Shown here one piece after another: positions 45,319-54,021 of a stretch of 64,000 nt of DNA. Made by a program: the position numbers and the translations under genes. The DNA lies in assembly GCA_003567475.1 (NCBI GenBank), contig PWZL01000021.1, positions 25,030-89,029 of the forward strand, in the 5' to 3' direction. The notes under the pieces were generated by a model. That model saw nothing but the letters and a program-made list of their open reading frames with translations, was not told the DNA's origin and ran no database searches. Origin of the DNA: Gammaproteobacteria bacterium (lineage in GTDB: Bacteria > Pseudomonadota > Gammaproteobacteria > Steroidobacterales > PWYM01). Numbering within the stretch: position 1 is the first letter of the stretch; each line of letters opens with the position of its first letter.

Positions 45319-46752
45319 ATGGAACTGAGGTTTTACGGCGCCGCTGGAGAAGTCACCGGCTCCTGCTGCCTGCTCACGACCGACGGCATGCGTGTGCTGA
45401 TCGACTGCGGCCTGATTCAGGGCTCGAAACGCGACGAAGCCCGCAACGCCGCGGCCTTTCCCTTCGATCCGGCGGCGATCGATGCCGTCGTGCTCTCGCA
45501 TGCCCACATCGACCACTCGGGCCGCCTGCCGCTGCTGGTGCGCCGGGGCTACCGCGGCCCGATCTACACCCATCGGGCCACCCGCGGACTCTGTCGGGTA
45601 CTGCTGCCCGATTCGGCGGCGCTGTCGCGGCGGGATGCCGAGCAGGAGTCCCGGCGCCGGGCCCGCAAGGGCCTGCCGGCCGTGGAGGCGCTCTACACGC
45701 CCGACGACGTGGCCGCGACCCTGAGACAGTTCCAGAACGTCGAGTTCGGCGACACTGTCAACCTCCTCCCCGGCGTGCGGCTGCGGCTGCACGAGGCCGG
45801 CCACATCCTCGGCGCGGCGAGCATCGAACTTGAAGTGGACAGCGGTGGCTTGACCCGGCGCCTGGTCTACAGCGGCGACATCGGCAGCTACGACATGCCG
45901 ATCGTGCGCGACCCGGCGCCGCCCCGCCAGGCCGATGTGCTGGTGATGGAAAGCACCTACGGCGATCGCGATCACCGCAGTCACGAAGAGACGCTCACCG
46001 AGCTCGGCGAAGTGCTGCGCCGCGCCCGTCATGACCAGGGCAATATCATCATTCCCGCTTTTGCCGTCGGGCGGACCCAGGATCTGCTCTATCTGTTCGC
46101 TCGTCACTGGGACGAGTGGGGCCTGTCACGCTGGAAGGTGTACCTGGACAGCCCGATGGCAATCCAGGCCAGCCGCCTCTACGTCACCCACGACGAACTG
46201 CATGATGAGGAAACCCGCGCGCTGGCGCAGGGACGCGGCTTCATGCCACCGCTGCCCAATCTGGTGCTCTGCCGCAGCCCCGAGGAATCAATCCGCCTCA
46301 ACCATGTCAGGCACGGGGCGATCATCATTGCCGGCAGCGGGATGTGCAACGGGGGCCGCGTGCTGCATCATCTCAAGCACAACGCCTGGCGGCCCGAATG
46401 CCATGTGATGATCGTGGGGTTCCAGGCGCGGGGCACTCTGGGGCGTCGACTGGTCGACGGCACGCCCTGGATCCGCGTCCATGGCGAGGCGATCCGCGTG
46501 GAGGCCAAGGTCCACACCCTCGGTGGCATGTCGGCCCATGCGGGGCAGTCCGAACTGTTGCGCTGGTACGCGGGTTTCGAGTCACCGCCGCCGACCTGGC
46601 TGATCCACGGTGAGCCGCAGGCAAGGGATACACTGGCCGACACGCTCGCCGGGCGCCACGGCGCAGCGGTGAGACGACCGGCTTACGGCGAGGGCGTGGA
46701 CCTTGCGACCCTGCTCGCCCTGGAGGCCGCGCCGAATGGCAGGGCGATCTGA
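45319..46752 (+). CDS. Metallo-beta-lactamase/beta-CASP family RNA-processing exonuclease-like protein
   Basis: 477 aa. Zinc ligands H61, H63, D65 and H66 (HAHIDH), the beta-CASP segments MESTYGDRDH and PAFAVGRTQDLLY, a SGMCNGGRVLHHL loop and a terminal RMMBL part. It is related to YsH1/CPSF-like and bacterial MBL-fold ribonucleases. The ATG at 45319 was preferred to a GTG at 45277 because the protein then begins at the conserved first strand (MELRFYGAAGEVTGS). Confidence 0.88.
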   Translation: MELRFYGAAGEVTGSCCLLTTDGMRVLIDCGLIQGSKRDEARNAAAFPFDPAAIDAVVLSHAHIDHSGRLPLLVRRGYRGPIYTHRATRGLCRVLLPDSAALSRRDAEQESRRRARKGLPAVEALYTPDDVAATLRQFQNVEFGDTVNLLPGVRLRLHEAGHILGAASIELEVDSGGLTRRLVYSGDIGSYDMPIVRDPAPPRQADVLVMESTYGDRDHRSHEETLTELGEVLRRARHDQGNIIIPAFAVGRTQDLLYLFARHWDEWGLSRWKVYLDSPMAIQASRLYVTHDELHDEETRALAQGRGFMPPLPNLVLCRSPEESIRLNHVRHGAIIIAGSGMCNGGRVLHHLKHNAWRPECHVMIVGFQARGTLGRRLVDGTPWIRVHGEAIRVEAKVHTLGGMSAHAGQSELLRWYAGFESPPPTWLIHGEPQARDTLADTLAGRHGAAVRRPAYGEGVDLATLLALEAAPNGRAI

Positions 46753-46888
46753 ACGCTCTGCCCGGGACCGCCGCCGGCGCATCGGCGCCTGCAATCCACG
46801 CGGCCGTACCGCACGAATCGGACAGAGACAGCGAACCCGTCCGCCACGACGTGGTCTGTGCACCATAACGCCAGGTCACTGGAGGTCC

Positions 46889-48304
46889 GTGTTGCCCCGC
46901 ACAGTCAGTCCGCACCGCCCGCCCCACGGCAGCTGCCCGCCGCGAGCCTGTCCCCGGTGGTCGGCAGCGGTGATGGTATGCGCCATCGCGCTCGGCCTCG
47001 CACCGGCGTTCGCGGGCGATGCCGCACCCGAGGCGCCGTCGGCCCAGGCGTCCGCCACGCAGGAGGCGCAGGCACCGTCCCCGCTGGGTCGCATCGAACT
47101 CGAGCTCGCGCTCGACCAGGCGGAAGCGGACGCCGAACACGCCCGCGCGGCCGCCCTGGCACTCGAGTGGCTGGCGGCCGTGGAGACCGAATTCGGCATG
47201 GCGGCAGCGCAACGCGTCGCGGCACTCACGCGCGCCGGCCGCACCCAGCGCGCCGCAGACCAACTCGACAGCGCGGAGCGCCTGCTGCGCGAGGCGCTGG
47301 CGCTCGATCGGGAACTCCACGGGCCTCTGTCCCCGGCCCAGCTTGCGCCGCTCACCGAGCTTGCCAGGGTGTATCAGGGGATGGAGGAACACCCGCTGGC
47401 GGTCGCGACCTTCGCCGAGGCACAGGGCCTGTCCCGACGACTGCTGGGGCTCATGAACCTCGAGCAGCTCGAGATGCTCGACGGGATGACCGAAAGTCTG
47501 CTCGCCATCGAGGCGTATGACGAGGCGGAGAGCCGGCAGCGCGAGGCCTTCGATATTGCCGAGCGACGCCACGGACCCGACTCGTTGGCCCTGCTGCCGC
47601 GGCTCTACGTGTTCGCCGGCTGGCTGCGCCAGACCGGCAAGCTGGGTGAGGAACGGGCGCTGTACATGCGTGCGATCGCGCTGCTCGAAGACGATGGCGG
47701 CGCGGATGATCCAAGGCTGATCGACCCCCTGCGTCGCCTGGCGAAAAGCCACCAGTATGCCGCCAGCTTCATCGATCCGAGGACCATGGGCAGTAGCCCG
47801 ACAGGCCATCTTTCGGCCGACCAGGCGCTCGCCAGGGCAATGTCCCTGGCACGCGGTGCCGCCGAGCCGAGCCCGGCCCTGGAGGCGCTGCTGCTGCTCG
47901 ACCAGGGCGACTGGAGCATGGCGATAGGTCGACGGGGCGCCGCGCTCGAGCGCTACCGTGAGGCCTGGCTGCGGCTGGGCGATGCTGACGACGGCCGGCG
48001 CCTGCGCGAGGCCTGGTTCGGCGCCCCGGCGGCGGTCACAGCACCGCAGCCGTCCTGGCGGGGCGTCCGCCCGCGCGGCAGCGAGCCTGGCCTCATCGAC
48101 GGCCGGGTCGTCGCCACCTACACGGTCAACGCACAGGGCCGTGCCGAGAACATCGAAATCATCGAGTCCTACCCGGAAGGTCGCAAGGACACGACGGTTC
48201 GTCGTACCCTGCGGGAGATGCGCTTCCGACCGCGATTCGAGGACGGTGAACCCGTGGCGAGCGATCATCAGCGGTACAGCTTCCTCTTCGGTGTTGCCCC
48301 ATGA
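46889..48304 (+). CDS. Exported TPR protein with TonB-like C-terminal domain, copy 1
   Basis: About 471 aa: signal peptide (~25-40), helical TPR-like repeats (~60-350), then a TonB_C-type domain (~395-465; YTVNAQGRAENIEI and RTLREMRFRPRFEDG). The start is uncertain: GTG 46889 lies only 3 bases after GGAGG and TTG 46892 lies 6 bases after it. The reading frame before these has no signal and is rejected. The following gene is a paralogue overlapping by four bases (ATGA). Function unknown; a TonB-like role without a membrane anchor or ExbBD partner is doubtful. Confidence 0.68.
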   Translation: MLPRTVSPHRPPHGSCPPRACPRWSAAVMVCAIALGLAPAFAGDAAPEAPSAQASATQEAQAPSPLGRIELELALDQAEADAEHARAAALALEWLAAVETEFGMAAAQRVAALTRAGRTQRAADQLDSAERLLREALALDRELHGPLSPAQLAPLTELARVYQGMEEHPLAVATFAEAQGLSRRLLGLMNLEQLEMLDGMTESLLAIEAYDEAESRQREAFDIAERRHGPDSLALLPRLYVFAGWLRQTGKLGEERALYMRAIALLEDDGGADDPRLIDPLRRLAKSHQYAASFIDPRTMGSSPTGHLSADQALARAMSLARGAAEPSPALEALLLLDQGDWSMAIGRRGAALERYREAWLRLGDADDGRRLREAWFGAPAAVTAPQPSWRGVRPRGSEPGLIDGRVVATYTVNAQGRAENIEIIESYPEGRKDTTVRRTLREMRFRPRFEDGEPVASDHQRYSFLFGVAP

Positions 48305-49689
48305 GCCACTGGCCATCCCGCCTGTCCCTACCCGCACTGCTGCTGCTGACCGGTCTGGCTGCCGGGCAGCCCCAGGAGAGCGTGCCGGCGGCTGAACAGC
48401 CACCGGAAGCGCGTGTCCCGACGGCGGCGGCGGTCGTCGACACCCGCCTCGAACAACGCCTCCTGGCCGAGGCGGCACTGGCCGATGAGCGTCCGCTGGA
48501 TGCCCTGGCCATCGCCGAGGCCTGGCTGGAGGCGCTGCGCGTCACCGCCTCGGACCCGACAGGCGAGCGCGAGATCGCCCTGTCACTGAAGGCCCGCGCC
48601 CAGCGGGCACTCGATGATCCAGACGGCGCCGCCGAGACCTACCTGGAACTGCTCGATGCCGTGGAAACACGGTACGGCCGCCTGTCGGTGGAGACGATGC
48701 CGCCGATGATCGCCATCGGCCAGAGTTTCAATGCCGCGGGCCGCTACGCCGAAGCGCTGGTCTTTGGCGATCAGGCCCGCCATATTGCCCGCCGCAACCA
48801 TGGGCTGTTCAGCACCGAGCAGATCGAGGCCATGCACCTGATGGCGACCGCCAACGACGGCCTGGGCGATCGCACCCGTGGCCGTGAACTGCGCGAGGAA
48901 GCACTGGGCATTGCCGAACGCCGACTGGGCGCGGACAGCGCCGAACTGCTGCCGTACCTGGAGGACCTCGCCGACTGGTACGCCCGCCGGGGCCTGACCA
49001 TTCGCGAGCGCCGCAGCCGTGAGCGCGTGCTCAGTCTGCAACGTGCGCATCACGCCGACGAGCCGGAACGGCAACTCGAGACGCTCCGCCAGATCGCCCG
49101 CTCCTGGCAGTCCGAGGTGCCCGCAGCGCTGCGCCATACCATGGACCGGCGCTCGGCGCGCCAGCTCGCCCGGCTGAGTCCGTCAGCCAGCCCGGGCGCT
49201 CGCCCCGCGCGCGAGAGTCTGCGCGAGGGCGAGCGCCTGCTCGAAGCGCATCCCACCCTGCCGGCGGTCGAGCGGGCGCGGATGCTGATCGCCATTGGCG
49301 ACTGGCACATGATTTTCGATCCGACCCCGGAGGATGCGCTGGCGTACTATCGGCAGGCCTGGGCCGAGGTTGCTGACGACGAGATCGCTCGGGAGGAACT
49401 GCTGGGACGCCCGGCCACCTTGTATTTCGTTCCGCCGCCCTCGCCGGTGTCAGCCACTGTCGCCGACGCCCAGGAGGGACGGCTGACGCTGGCGTTCACC
49501 GTGGGTGCCGACGGCCGCGCCAGCGACATCATCATCGAACAGCCTTCGCCCGAGGACACCATGGACGAGGCGACTCGCCGGCAGCTGGCGTCTACCGGCC
49601 GGTATCGACCACGCTTCAAGGAGGGCGAACCGGTGGCGATCGCCGGCGCAAGACTGACCCAGCCGTTCCGTTACCGGCCGGCGCAGTGA
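48301..49689 (+). CDS. Exported TPR protein with TonB-like C-terminal domain, copy 2
   Basis: 462 aa with a signal peptide (~1-22), TPR-like helices (~45-360) and a TonB_C-type end (~380-455; FTVGADGRASDIII then STGRYRPRFKEGEP). It is clearly a tandem duplicate of the preceding gene, sharing the RYRPRFKEGEPV-type end. Energy transducers with only the C-terminal fold often act as periplasmic adaptors. Partners are not visible. Confidence 0.7.
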   Translation: MSHWPSRLSLPALLLLTGLAAGQPQESVPAAEQPPEARVPTAAAVVDTRLEQRLLAEAALADERPLDALAIAEAWLEALRVTASDPTGEREIALSLKARAQRALDDPDGAAETYLELLDAVETRYGRLSVETMPPMIAIGQSFNAAGRYAEALVFGDQARHIARRNHGLFSTEQIEAMHLMATANDGLGDRTRGRELREEALGIAERRLGADSAELLPYLEDLADWYARRGLTIRERRSRERVLSLQRAHHADEPERQLETLRQIARSWQSEVPAALRHTMDRRSARQLARLSPSASPGARPARESLREGERLLEAHPTLPAVERARMLIAIGDWHMIFDPTPEDALAYYRQAWAEVADDEIAREELLGRPATLYFVPPPSPVSATVADAQEGRLTLAFTVGADGRASDIIIEQPSPEDTMDEATRRQLASTGRYRPRFKEGEPVAIAGARLTQPFRYRPAQ

Positions 49690-49787
49690 CGCCCGCCGAT
49701 GCCAGCCTGTGACACGTCTCCAGGTGACCGCATGGGGCCTGCGTTAAGCTGGCGCAGACAGGGACGTCCTGTTCGGAGCACCACGGC

Positions 49788-51530
49788 ATGAAGCCCAGCC
49801 TCAACCTCTATCTGGTCTTGATACTGCTGCTGGCCGGCGCCGCGCCCGCCACCGCGGTCTCGCCCGACTTTCAGGTGCTGCACTTCGAGACCCTGCAGCA
49901 GCCGAACTTCGAGACCCTGTCACCCACCACAGGGCACGCGCGTCTCAGCTTCCAGGCCGCCGGGCGAGACTGGCAGGTGCTGCTGCGGCCCAATGCCCGC
50001 CTTGCGGGCCAGGCCGGCGGACCGGACAGCGCCGCATTCGAGGGTCATCTCGCCGGCGCTGAGGGCTCCTGGGCGCGGGTCACCCGGATCGACGGCGTGC
50101 TCTGGGGCATGCTGCACGACGGCCGCGACCTCTGGGTCATCGAACCCCTGAGCGACCTCGCCAATCACGGCGCCACCACCGCCGGCGAGGTCGGCACCGC
50201 GATTTACCGGATGGCAGACACGCTGGTCGATCCGACGGCCATGAGCTGCGCAACCCCCCGTTCGCCGTTGGCACCGCAGCGGCTCCGCGGCGATCTCGCC
50301 ATGGCGATGCTCGGCGGCGAGCTGGCCCGGGTCGCCCGCAGTACGGCCGACGGGGTCTTTGCCACCACGCCGCTATCGATCGTCGCCGATGCCGAGTTCC
50401 GTACGCTGGCCCTGAATGCCGGTCGGCAGCCTGAAGACGAAGTCCTGATCCGCATGAACAACGCCGACGGCATCTACCGCCAGCAGGTCGGGGTGAATTT
50501 CCAGCTGCGCAATATCCGGATTCTGGACAGTACGCCGGCGCTGCTGAGCGCCGACGAGCCCGGCGAACTGCTGGACGGCTTCAAGGATTACCTGGCGGCA
50601 GACCGGGAGCTTCGCCGTGGCGTGGCGCTCTCCCATCTGCTCACCGGCCGCCGTTTCACCAGCGGTGATGATGGGAACGGTCAGACGCTGGGTATCGCAT
50701 TCCTCAGCAGTGGCCAGGGCACTGGCGTCTTGTGCAGCCCCGGCGCCGACCGTGGCAGCTTCGCCTGGGAGTTCGGCTCGGCACTCACCGCCGTGCGACG
50801 CCAGCGCAACGTGGCCCTCGACACCCTGGTGATCGCCCACGAAATCGGCCACAACTTCGGCGCGGTTCACGACGGCGAGGAGCCGCCTTGCGAGGATACG
50901 CCCGACAGCGGCTTCATCATGGCTACGCGGCTGGGCGTCGGTGTGACCGAGTTCTCCGCCTGCAGCCTCGATACCATGCTGCCCTTCGCCGAGCGGGCAC
51001 TGGCAGCGGGCTGTCTGCTGGACGCCTCGTTTGCCGAGCTGGCTGTGGTGCTGCCGGTCACCAGTGTGTCGGTGCAGGTCGGCACGCCGTTCACCCTGGG
51101 CATCGACGTCCGCAACAGCGGCACCGCGGTGCTTGAGAGCGTGCAGCTTGAAACCCTGGTGCCGGCAGGTTTGACGGTCACCAGCGCCGACACCGGCGGC
51201 GCGGCCTGCACGGTCGAGGGGACACTCATCCGCTGTGAGCTGGGGGCCCTGGATGTCGAGGCCGGTCGGCGCATCGAGCATCGCCTGCGCGCCACCACAG
51301 CCGGCAATTACCGGGTGGACTTCAGCGCCAGCGCGGCGGCGGCACCCGCCGATGCCACCGCGAGCGCAACCGTAGTCGCGCAGGCACCTCCGCCCCCCCC
51401 CGAGGGGGGCGGAGGCAGCCCTGGCGCGCCGCTAGTGCTGCTGCTGACCCTCGCACTGGCGCTGGAAAGATTTGCCAGACTCAGTCGTCGATGGCCGCGC
51501 GGCGGGCGCCCCAGGCCGCAACGAAGCTGA
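49788..51530 (+). CDS. Secreted M12-type (adamalysin-like) zinc metalloprotease with C-terminal sorting tail
   Basis: 580 aa: signal peptide (1-23), a prodomain-like region, the zinc site HEIGHNFGAVHD at 351-362 (H351, E352, H355, H361), Met-turn Met378 in GFIMAT, an Ig-like/CARDB-DUF11 domain (~430-535), then a Pro- and Gly-rich linker, a short hydrophobic helix and an Arg-rich end. That tripartite end resembles GlyGly-CTERM tails cut by rhombosortase after type II secretion. No sortase gene is in the window. Likely an extracellular endoprotease. Confidence 0.84.
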   Translation: MKPSLNLYLVLILLLAGAAPATAVSPDFQVLHFETLQQPNFETLSPTTGHARLSFQAAGRDWQVLLRPNARLAGQAGGPDSAAFEGHLAGAEGSWARVTRIDGVLWGMLHDGRDLWVIEPLSDLANHGATTAGEVGTAIYRMADTLVDPTAMSCATPRSPLAPQRLRGDLAMAMLGGELARVARSTADGVFATTPLSIVADAEFRTLALNAGRQPEDEVLIRMNNADGIYRQQVGVNFQLRNIRILDSTPALLSADEPGELLDGFKDYLAADRELRRGVALSHLLTGRRFTSGDDGNGQTLGIAFLSSGQGTGVLCSPGADRGSFAWEFGSALTAVRRQRNVALDTLVIAHEIGHNFGAVHDGEEPPCEDTPDSGFIMATRLGVGVTEFSACSLDTMLPFAERALAAGCLLDASFAELAVVLPVTSVSVQVGTPFTLGIDVRNSGTAVLESVQLETLVPAGLTVTSADTGGAACTVEGTLIRCELGALDVEAGRRIEHRLRATTAGNYRVDFSASAAAAPADATASATVVAQAPPPPPEGGGGSPGAPLVLLLTLALALERFARLSRRWPRGGRPRPQRS

Positions 51531-52023
51531 CCTGCTGATCGGTCTCCGGCGAGCGCTCGTGCCGCCAGGATTTCTCCACACCGCGCCACCATTCGGCCAG
51601 CTGCGCCAGCGCCACGTCCGGGCTCGCGCCCTGCGCCACCAGCCAGCAGGCGACCACCATACCGGTGCGGCCGATCCCGGCTCGGCAATGCAGATAGACG
51701 CCGCGCCCGGCGGCCAGCTCGGCGTCGATGTGGGCAACAATGTCGTCCATGAGCTCCGGGGACTCCGGTACGCCGTGGTCCGGCACCGCAAAGCGCCGAT
51801 GCCGAGGCAACGCTCCGCGAAGCTCCGCTTCGGCCTGCAGCAGATGCGTATACCCCGGCAGCTCGTCGGCGGCGGTCAGGTCGACATAACTGTCGAGGCC
51901 GGCCGCGAGCAGGCCGGCCAGCCGCCGCCGGGCAGCCGCCTCGGTCACGCCGGCCGGATATTCCCCGGCGAGGAAGGCGCCAGGCCGGACCCAGTAACAC
52001 TCACCGTGCGGGCGCCCTCTCAT
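51481..52023 (-). CDS. Dual-specificity/tyrosine-type protein phosphatase
   Basis: 180 aa. P-loop CX5R at Cys113-Arg119 (HCRAGIGRTG) and likely general acid Asp82 (VPDHG), the cysteine phosphatase fold (DSP/PTP-like). The ATG at 52023 overlaps the MFS gene stop by one base (TGATG), so it is translated from the same mRNA. Its 3' end overlaps the convergent protease gene by 50 bases. The substrate is unknown. Confidence 0.86.
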   Translation of the reverse strand: MRGRPHGECYWVRPGAFLAGEYPAGVTEAAARRRLAGLLAAGLDSYVDLTAADELPGYTHLLQAEAELRGALPRHRRFAVPDHGVPESPELMDDIVAHIDAELAAGRGVYLHCRAGIGRTGMVVACWLVAQGASPDVALAQLAEWWRGVEKSWRHERSPETDQQVSFVAAWGARRAAIDD

Positions 52024-53198
52024 CAGACCCCCTTGGCCACCGACGAAGTCGCCGGCCGATAGCCCAGCAGGAACACCCCGTAAGCCGCGCAGACGCCGGC
52101 CACCGCCCAGGCGAAGCCGTGTGGCGGGACGAGGTCCATGACCGCTCCCATGACCGGCGGCCCGGTCATCTCGCCAACACCGAACATCAACACGAACGCA
52201 CCGTTCGCCGCGGCCAGCCGACCACCCTGGAAACGCTGGCCCAGCAGGGTGAGCCCGAGAGTGTAGAGCCCGATCAGCCCGCCGCCAATGATGAACAGCA
52301 GCGCCGATCGGGGCAGCACGGCACCCATGGCCCAAGGCAACAGCAGGGCGCTGACCACCATCGCCGCCACCAGCAGCCGCAGCAGGCGTGCGCGGTCCAT
52401 CCGATCGGCCAGCCACCCGACCAGCAGCGGACAGACCACCAGCCCGCTGCCGGCCACCGCGACCATGCGTGCCGCGCTGCCGGTATCGAAACCCAGCGCC
52501 ATGCCATACAGGGGCAGCAGGCTGAAAATCCCAAAATACAGCACCCCCATCAGCAGCGCGGCGCCGATGGCGTCCGGGGCGGCGCGGACATAGCGCAACA
52601 CGTCGCCCGCTTCATGCACCGCCATGGGCGCCATCTGCCGGCCGGCGAACAGCAGGGGTACGCCCGCCAGCGCGGTCATGCCGGCCGCCGCAACAAATGG
52701 CGCCCAGCCCTCGATTCCCGTGACCGGCAGCACCAGCGCGCCGATCACCAGGCCCAGCGACAGCACGGTCGAATACACCGCGATGACGCGCCCGCGCGTG
52801 CGCTCGGTAGCCAACTGATTGATCCAGGTCTCGCTGACGATGAACAGCGCAGTCGCCGCGGCCCCCATCAGGAAGCGGATCACGAACCACGCCGGAATCG
52901 ACGGCCAGAGCGGGAAGGCGATGAGGGTGGCCAGCACCCCGCCAAGCGCGAGCAGCATGAACGGGCGCTGGCCGACGAGCGCGATCAGCCGGGGCAGCAC
53001 CGGCGCCAGGAGGATCGCCGCCACGGCAGGCATTGCCGCGTTGAAGCCGATGACCGTACGCGACGCTCCCATGGTATCCATCAGCAGGGACAGCAACGGC
53101 GTGGTGATCCCGAAAGTCACGCCAACCACGCTGATCGAGGCGATGACAGCCACGAGGCTGACGTCGCGGACAGGCGTTGTCGGGCTGACGGAAGTCAT
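52023..53198 (-). CDS. MFS transporter
   Basis: 391 aa with twelve predicted membrane segments and the MFS loop signature after TM2 (the GQRPFMLLALGG region) with a mid-loop between TM6 and TM7. It resembles the YcaD/AraJ-like sugar or drug efflux group; the substrate cannot be assigned. The ATG at 53198 has AGAGGA nine bases upstream. Co-transcribed with the phosphatase. Confidence 0.84.
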   Translation of the reverse strand: MTSVSPTTPVRDVSLVAVIASISVVGVTFGITTPLLSLLMDTMGASRTVIGFNAAMPAVAAILLAPVLPRLIALVGQRPFMLLALGGVLATLIAFPLWPSIPAWFVIRFLMGAAATALFIVSETWINQLATERTRGRVIAVYSTVLSLGLVIGALVLPVTGIEGWAPFVAAAGMTALAGVPLLFAGRQMAPMAVHEAGDVLRYVRAAPDAIGAALLMGVLYFGIFSLLPLYGMALGFDTGSAARMVAVAGSGLVVCPLLVGWLADRMDRARLLRLLVAAMVVSALLLPWAMGAVLPRSALLFIIGGGLIGLYTLGLTLLGQRFQGGRLAAANGAFVLMFGVGEMTGPPVMGAVMDLVPPHGFAWAVAGVCAAYGVFLLGYRPATSSVAKGV

Positions 53199-53330
53199 GA
53201 CGGGCGATCCTCTGAGTGGCGATGCGGCCGCAGGCCACACCGGAGAGCGGGCAAGGCTAATGCAGGCCGCCGACAAGCTCCAGCCGCGCCCCGGGGCAAC
53301 CTCGGATCAGACGTGGCAAAATCGCCGGTT

Positions 53331-53900
53331 ATGCGTACGCCTCCAGAGTGCTTCCGACCCAAGCGTCTGCGCCATGGCACCCTACTGACCGGGCTGCTGC
53401 TGCTCAGCGCCCTGCTCAGCGCGGGCTGCGAGTGGGAGGAAGGCTATGGCCGGATCAACGATCCGGGGCCTCACCCGCTGGTGGGCGCCTGGCGCCAGGT
53501 CAGCATGGAAGTCTACCTTGACGACGATGAGGCCGCCCGTGCGCTGACGCTCGATGAGGCGCTCTGGGCAGACAGCGGCCTGGCCCCGGCAGAAACCCGC
53601 TTCACCGAGGACGGCCTGTATGTGACCGTCCAGCGCGATCTCGATGGCCGGGAGCTGCAGAGGAGCAGCGGCTACTGGATCATCGACGAGGACGAACTCA
53701 TGCTGTTCCAGCGTGAGCCGGTGATGGAGCGCCAGGCCTACACCGTGAGCTTCCGCGGTGAGTTGCTGGTGCGCCTGGACAGCCTGGTCGACTGGAACTC
53801 CGACGGCGAGGCCACCGACCGCCTGGTCACCGTCCAGCGGCGCCTGCGGGAAACCGAGACCACCCTCCCGGTCCCGGAAGCGCCAGTCGCAGTCGACTGA
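53331..53900 (+). CDS. Small lipoprotein of unknown function
   Basis: 189 aa with a lipoprotein signal and lipobox LSAGC (Cys ~31). The rest looks like a lipocalin-like or DUF4488-type single beta domain (GAWRQVSMEVYLDDD, then RFTEDGLYVTV). The start is the ATG 53331; a long upstream open frame antisense to the MFS gene is a GC artefact. It precedes the hydrogenase operon by ~120 bases. Confidence 0.68.
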   Translation: MRTPPECFRPKRLRHGTLLTGLLLLSALLSAGCEWEEGYGRINDPGPHPLVGAWRQVSMEVYLDDDEAARALTLDEALWADSGLAPAETRFTEDGLYVTVQRDLDGRELQRSSGYWIIDEDELMLFQREPVMERQAYTVSFRGELLVRLDSLVDWNSDGEATDRLVTVQRRLRETETTLPVPEAPVAVD

Positions 53901-53910
53901 GGCCGGTGCA

Positions 53911-53932
53911 GCATCGTGGCAAGCCACGATGC
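53911..53932. repeat. Perfect inverted repeat upstream of the hydrogenase operon
   Basis: Ten-base perfect inverted repeat, GCATCGTGGC at 53911-53920 and its complement at 53923-53932, with two bases between. There is no T-run on either strand. It lies 11 bases after the lipoprotein stop and ~90 bases before the first hydrogenase gene. It could be an operator palindrome or a transcript-end hairpin. Confidence 0.6.
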
Positions 53933-54021
53933 CGGTAGCGCCTGACCGGTGATAGCGTCAAGGTCAACCCTGAACAGCGCGGATGGCTGCTGAGCGTCCG
54001 CCGGGAAGACCGGGCCGCCAT

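Noticed and set aside
46373..48478. 701-codon minus-strand frame
   Set aside because: It lies antisense to the beta-CASP and TPR/TonB genes, has no start signal or family motif, and is typical of GC-rich third-position shadows.
52119..53900. Long plus-strand frame (593 codons) antisense to the MFS gene and running into the lipoprotein gene
   Set aside because: The first ~400 codons are the complement of a well-supported MFS transporter and read as His/Arg/Gln-rich low complexity; only the last 189 codons, from 53331, are a real gene.
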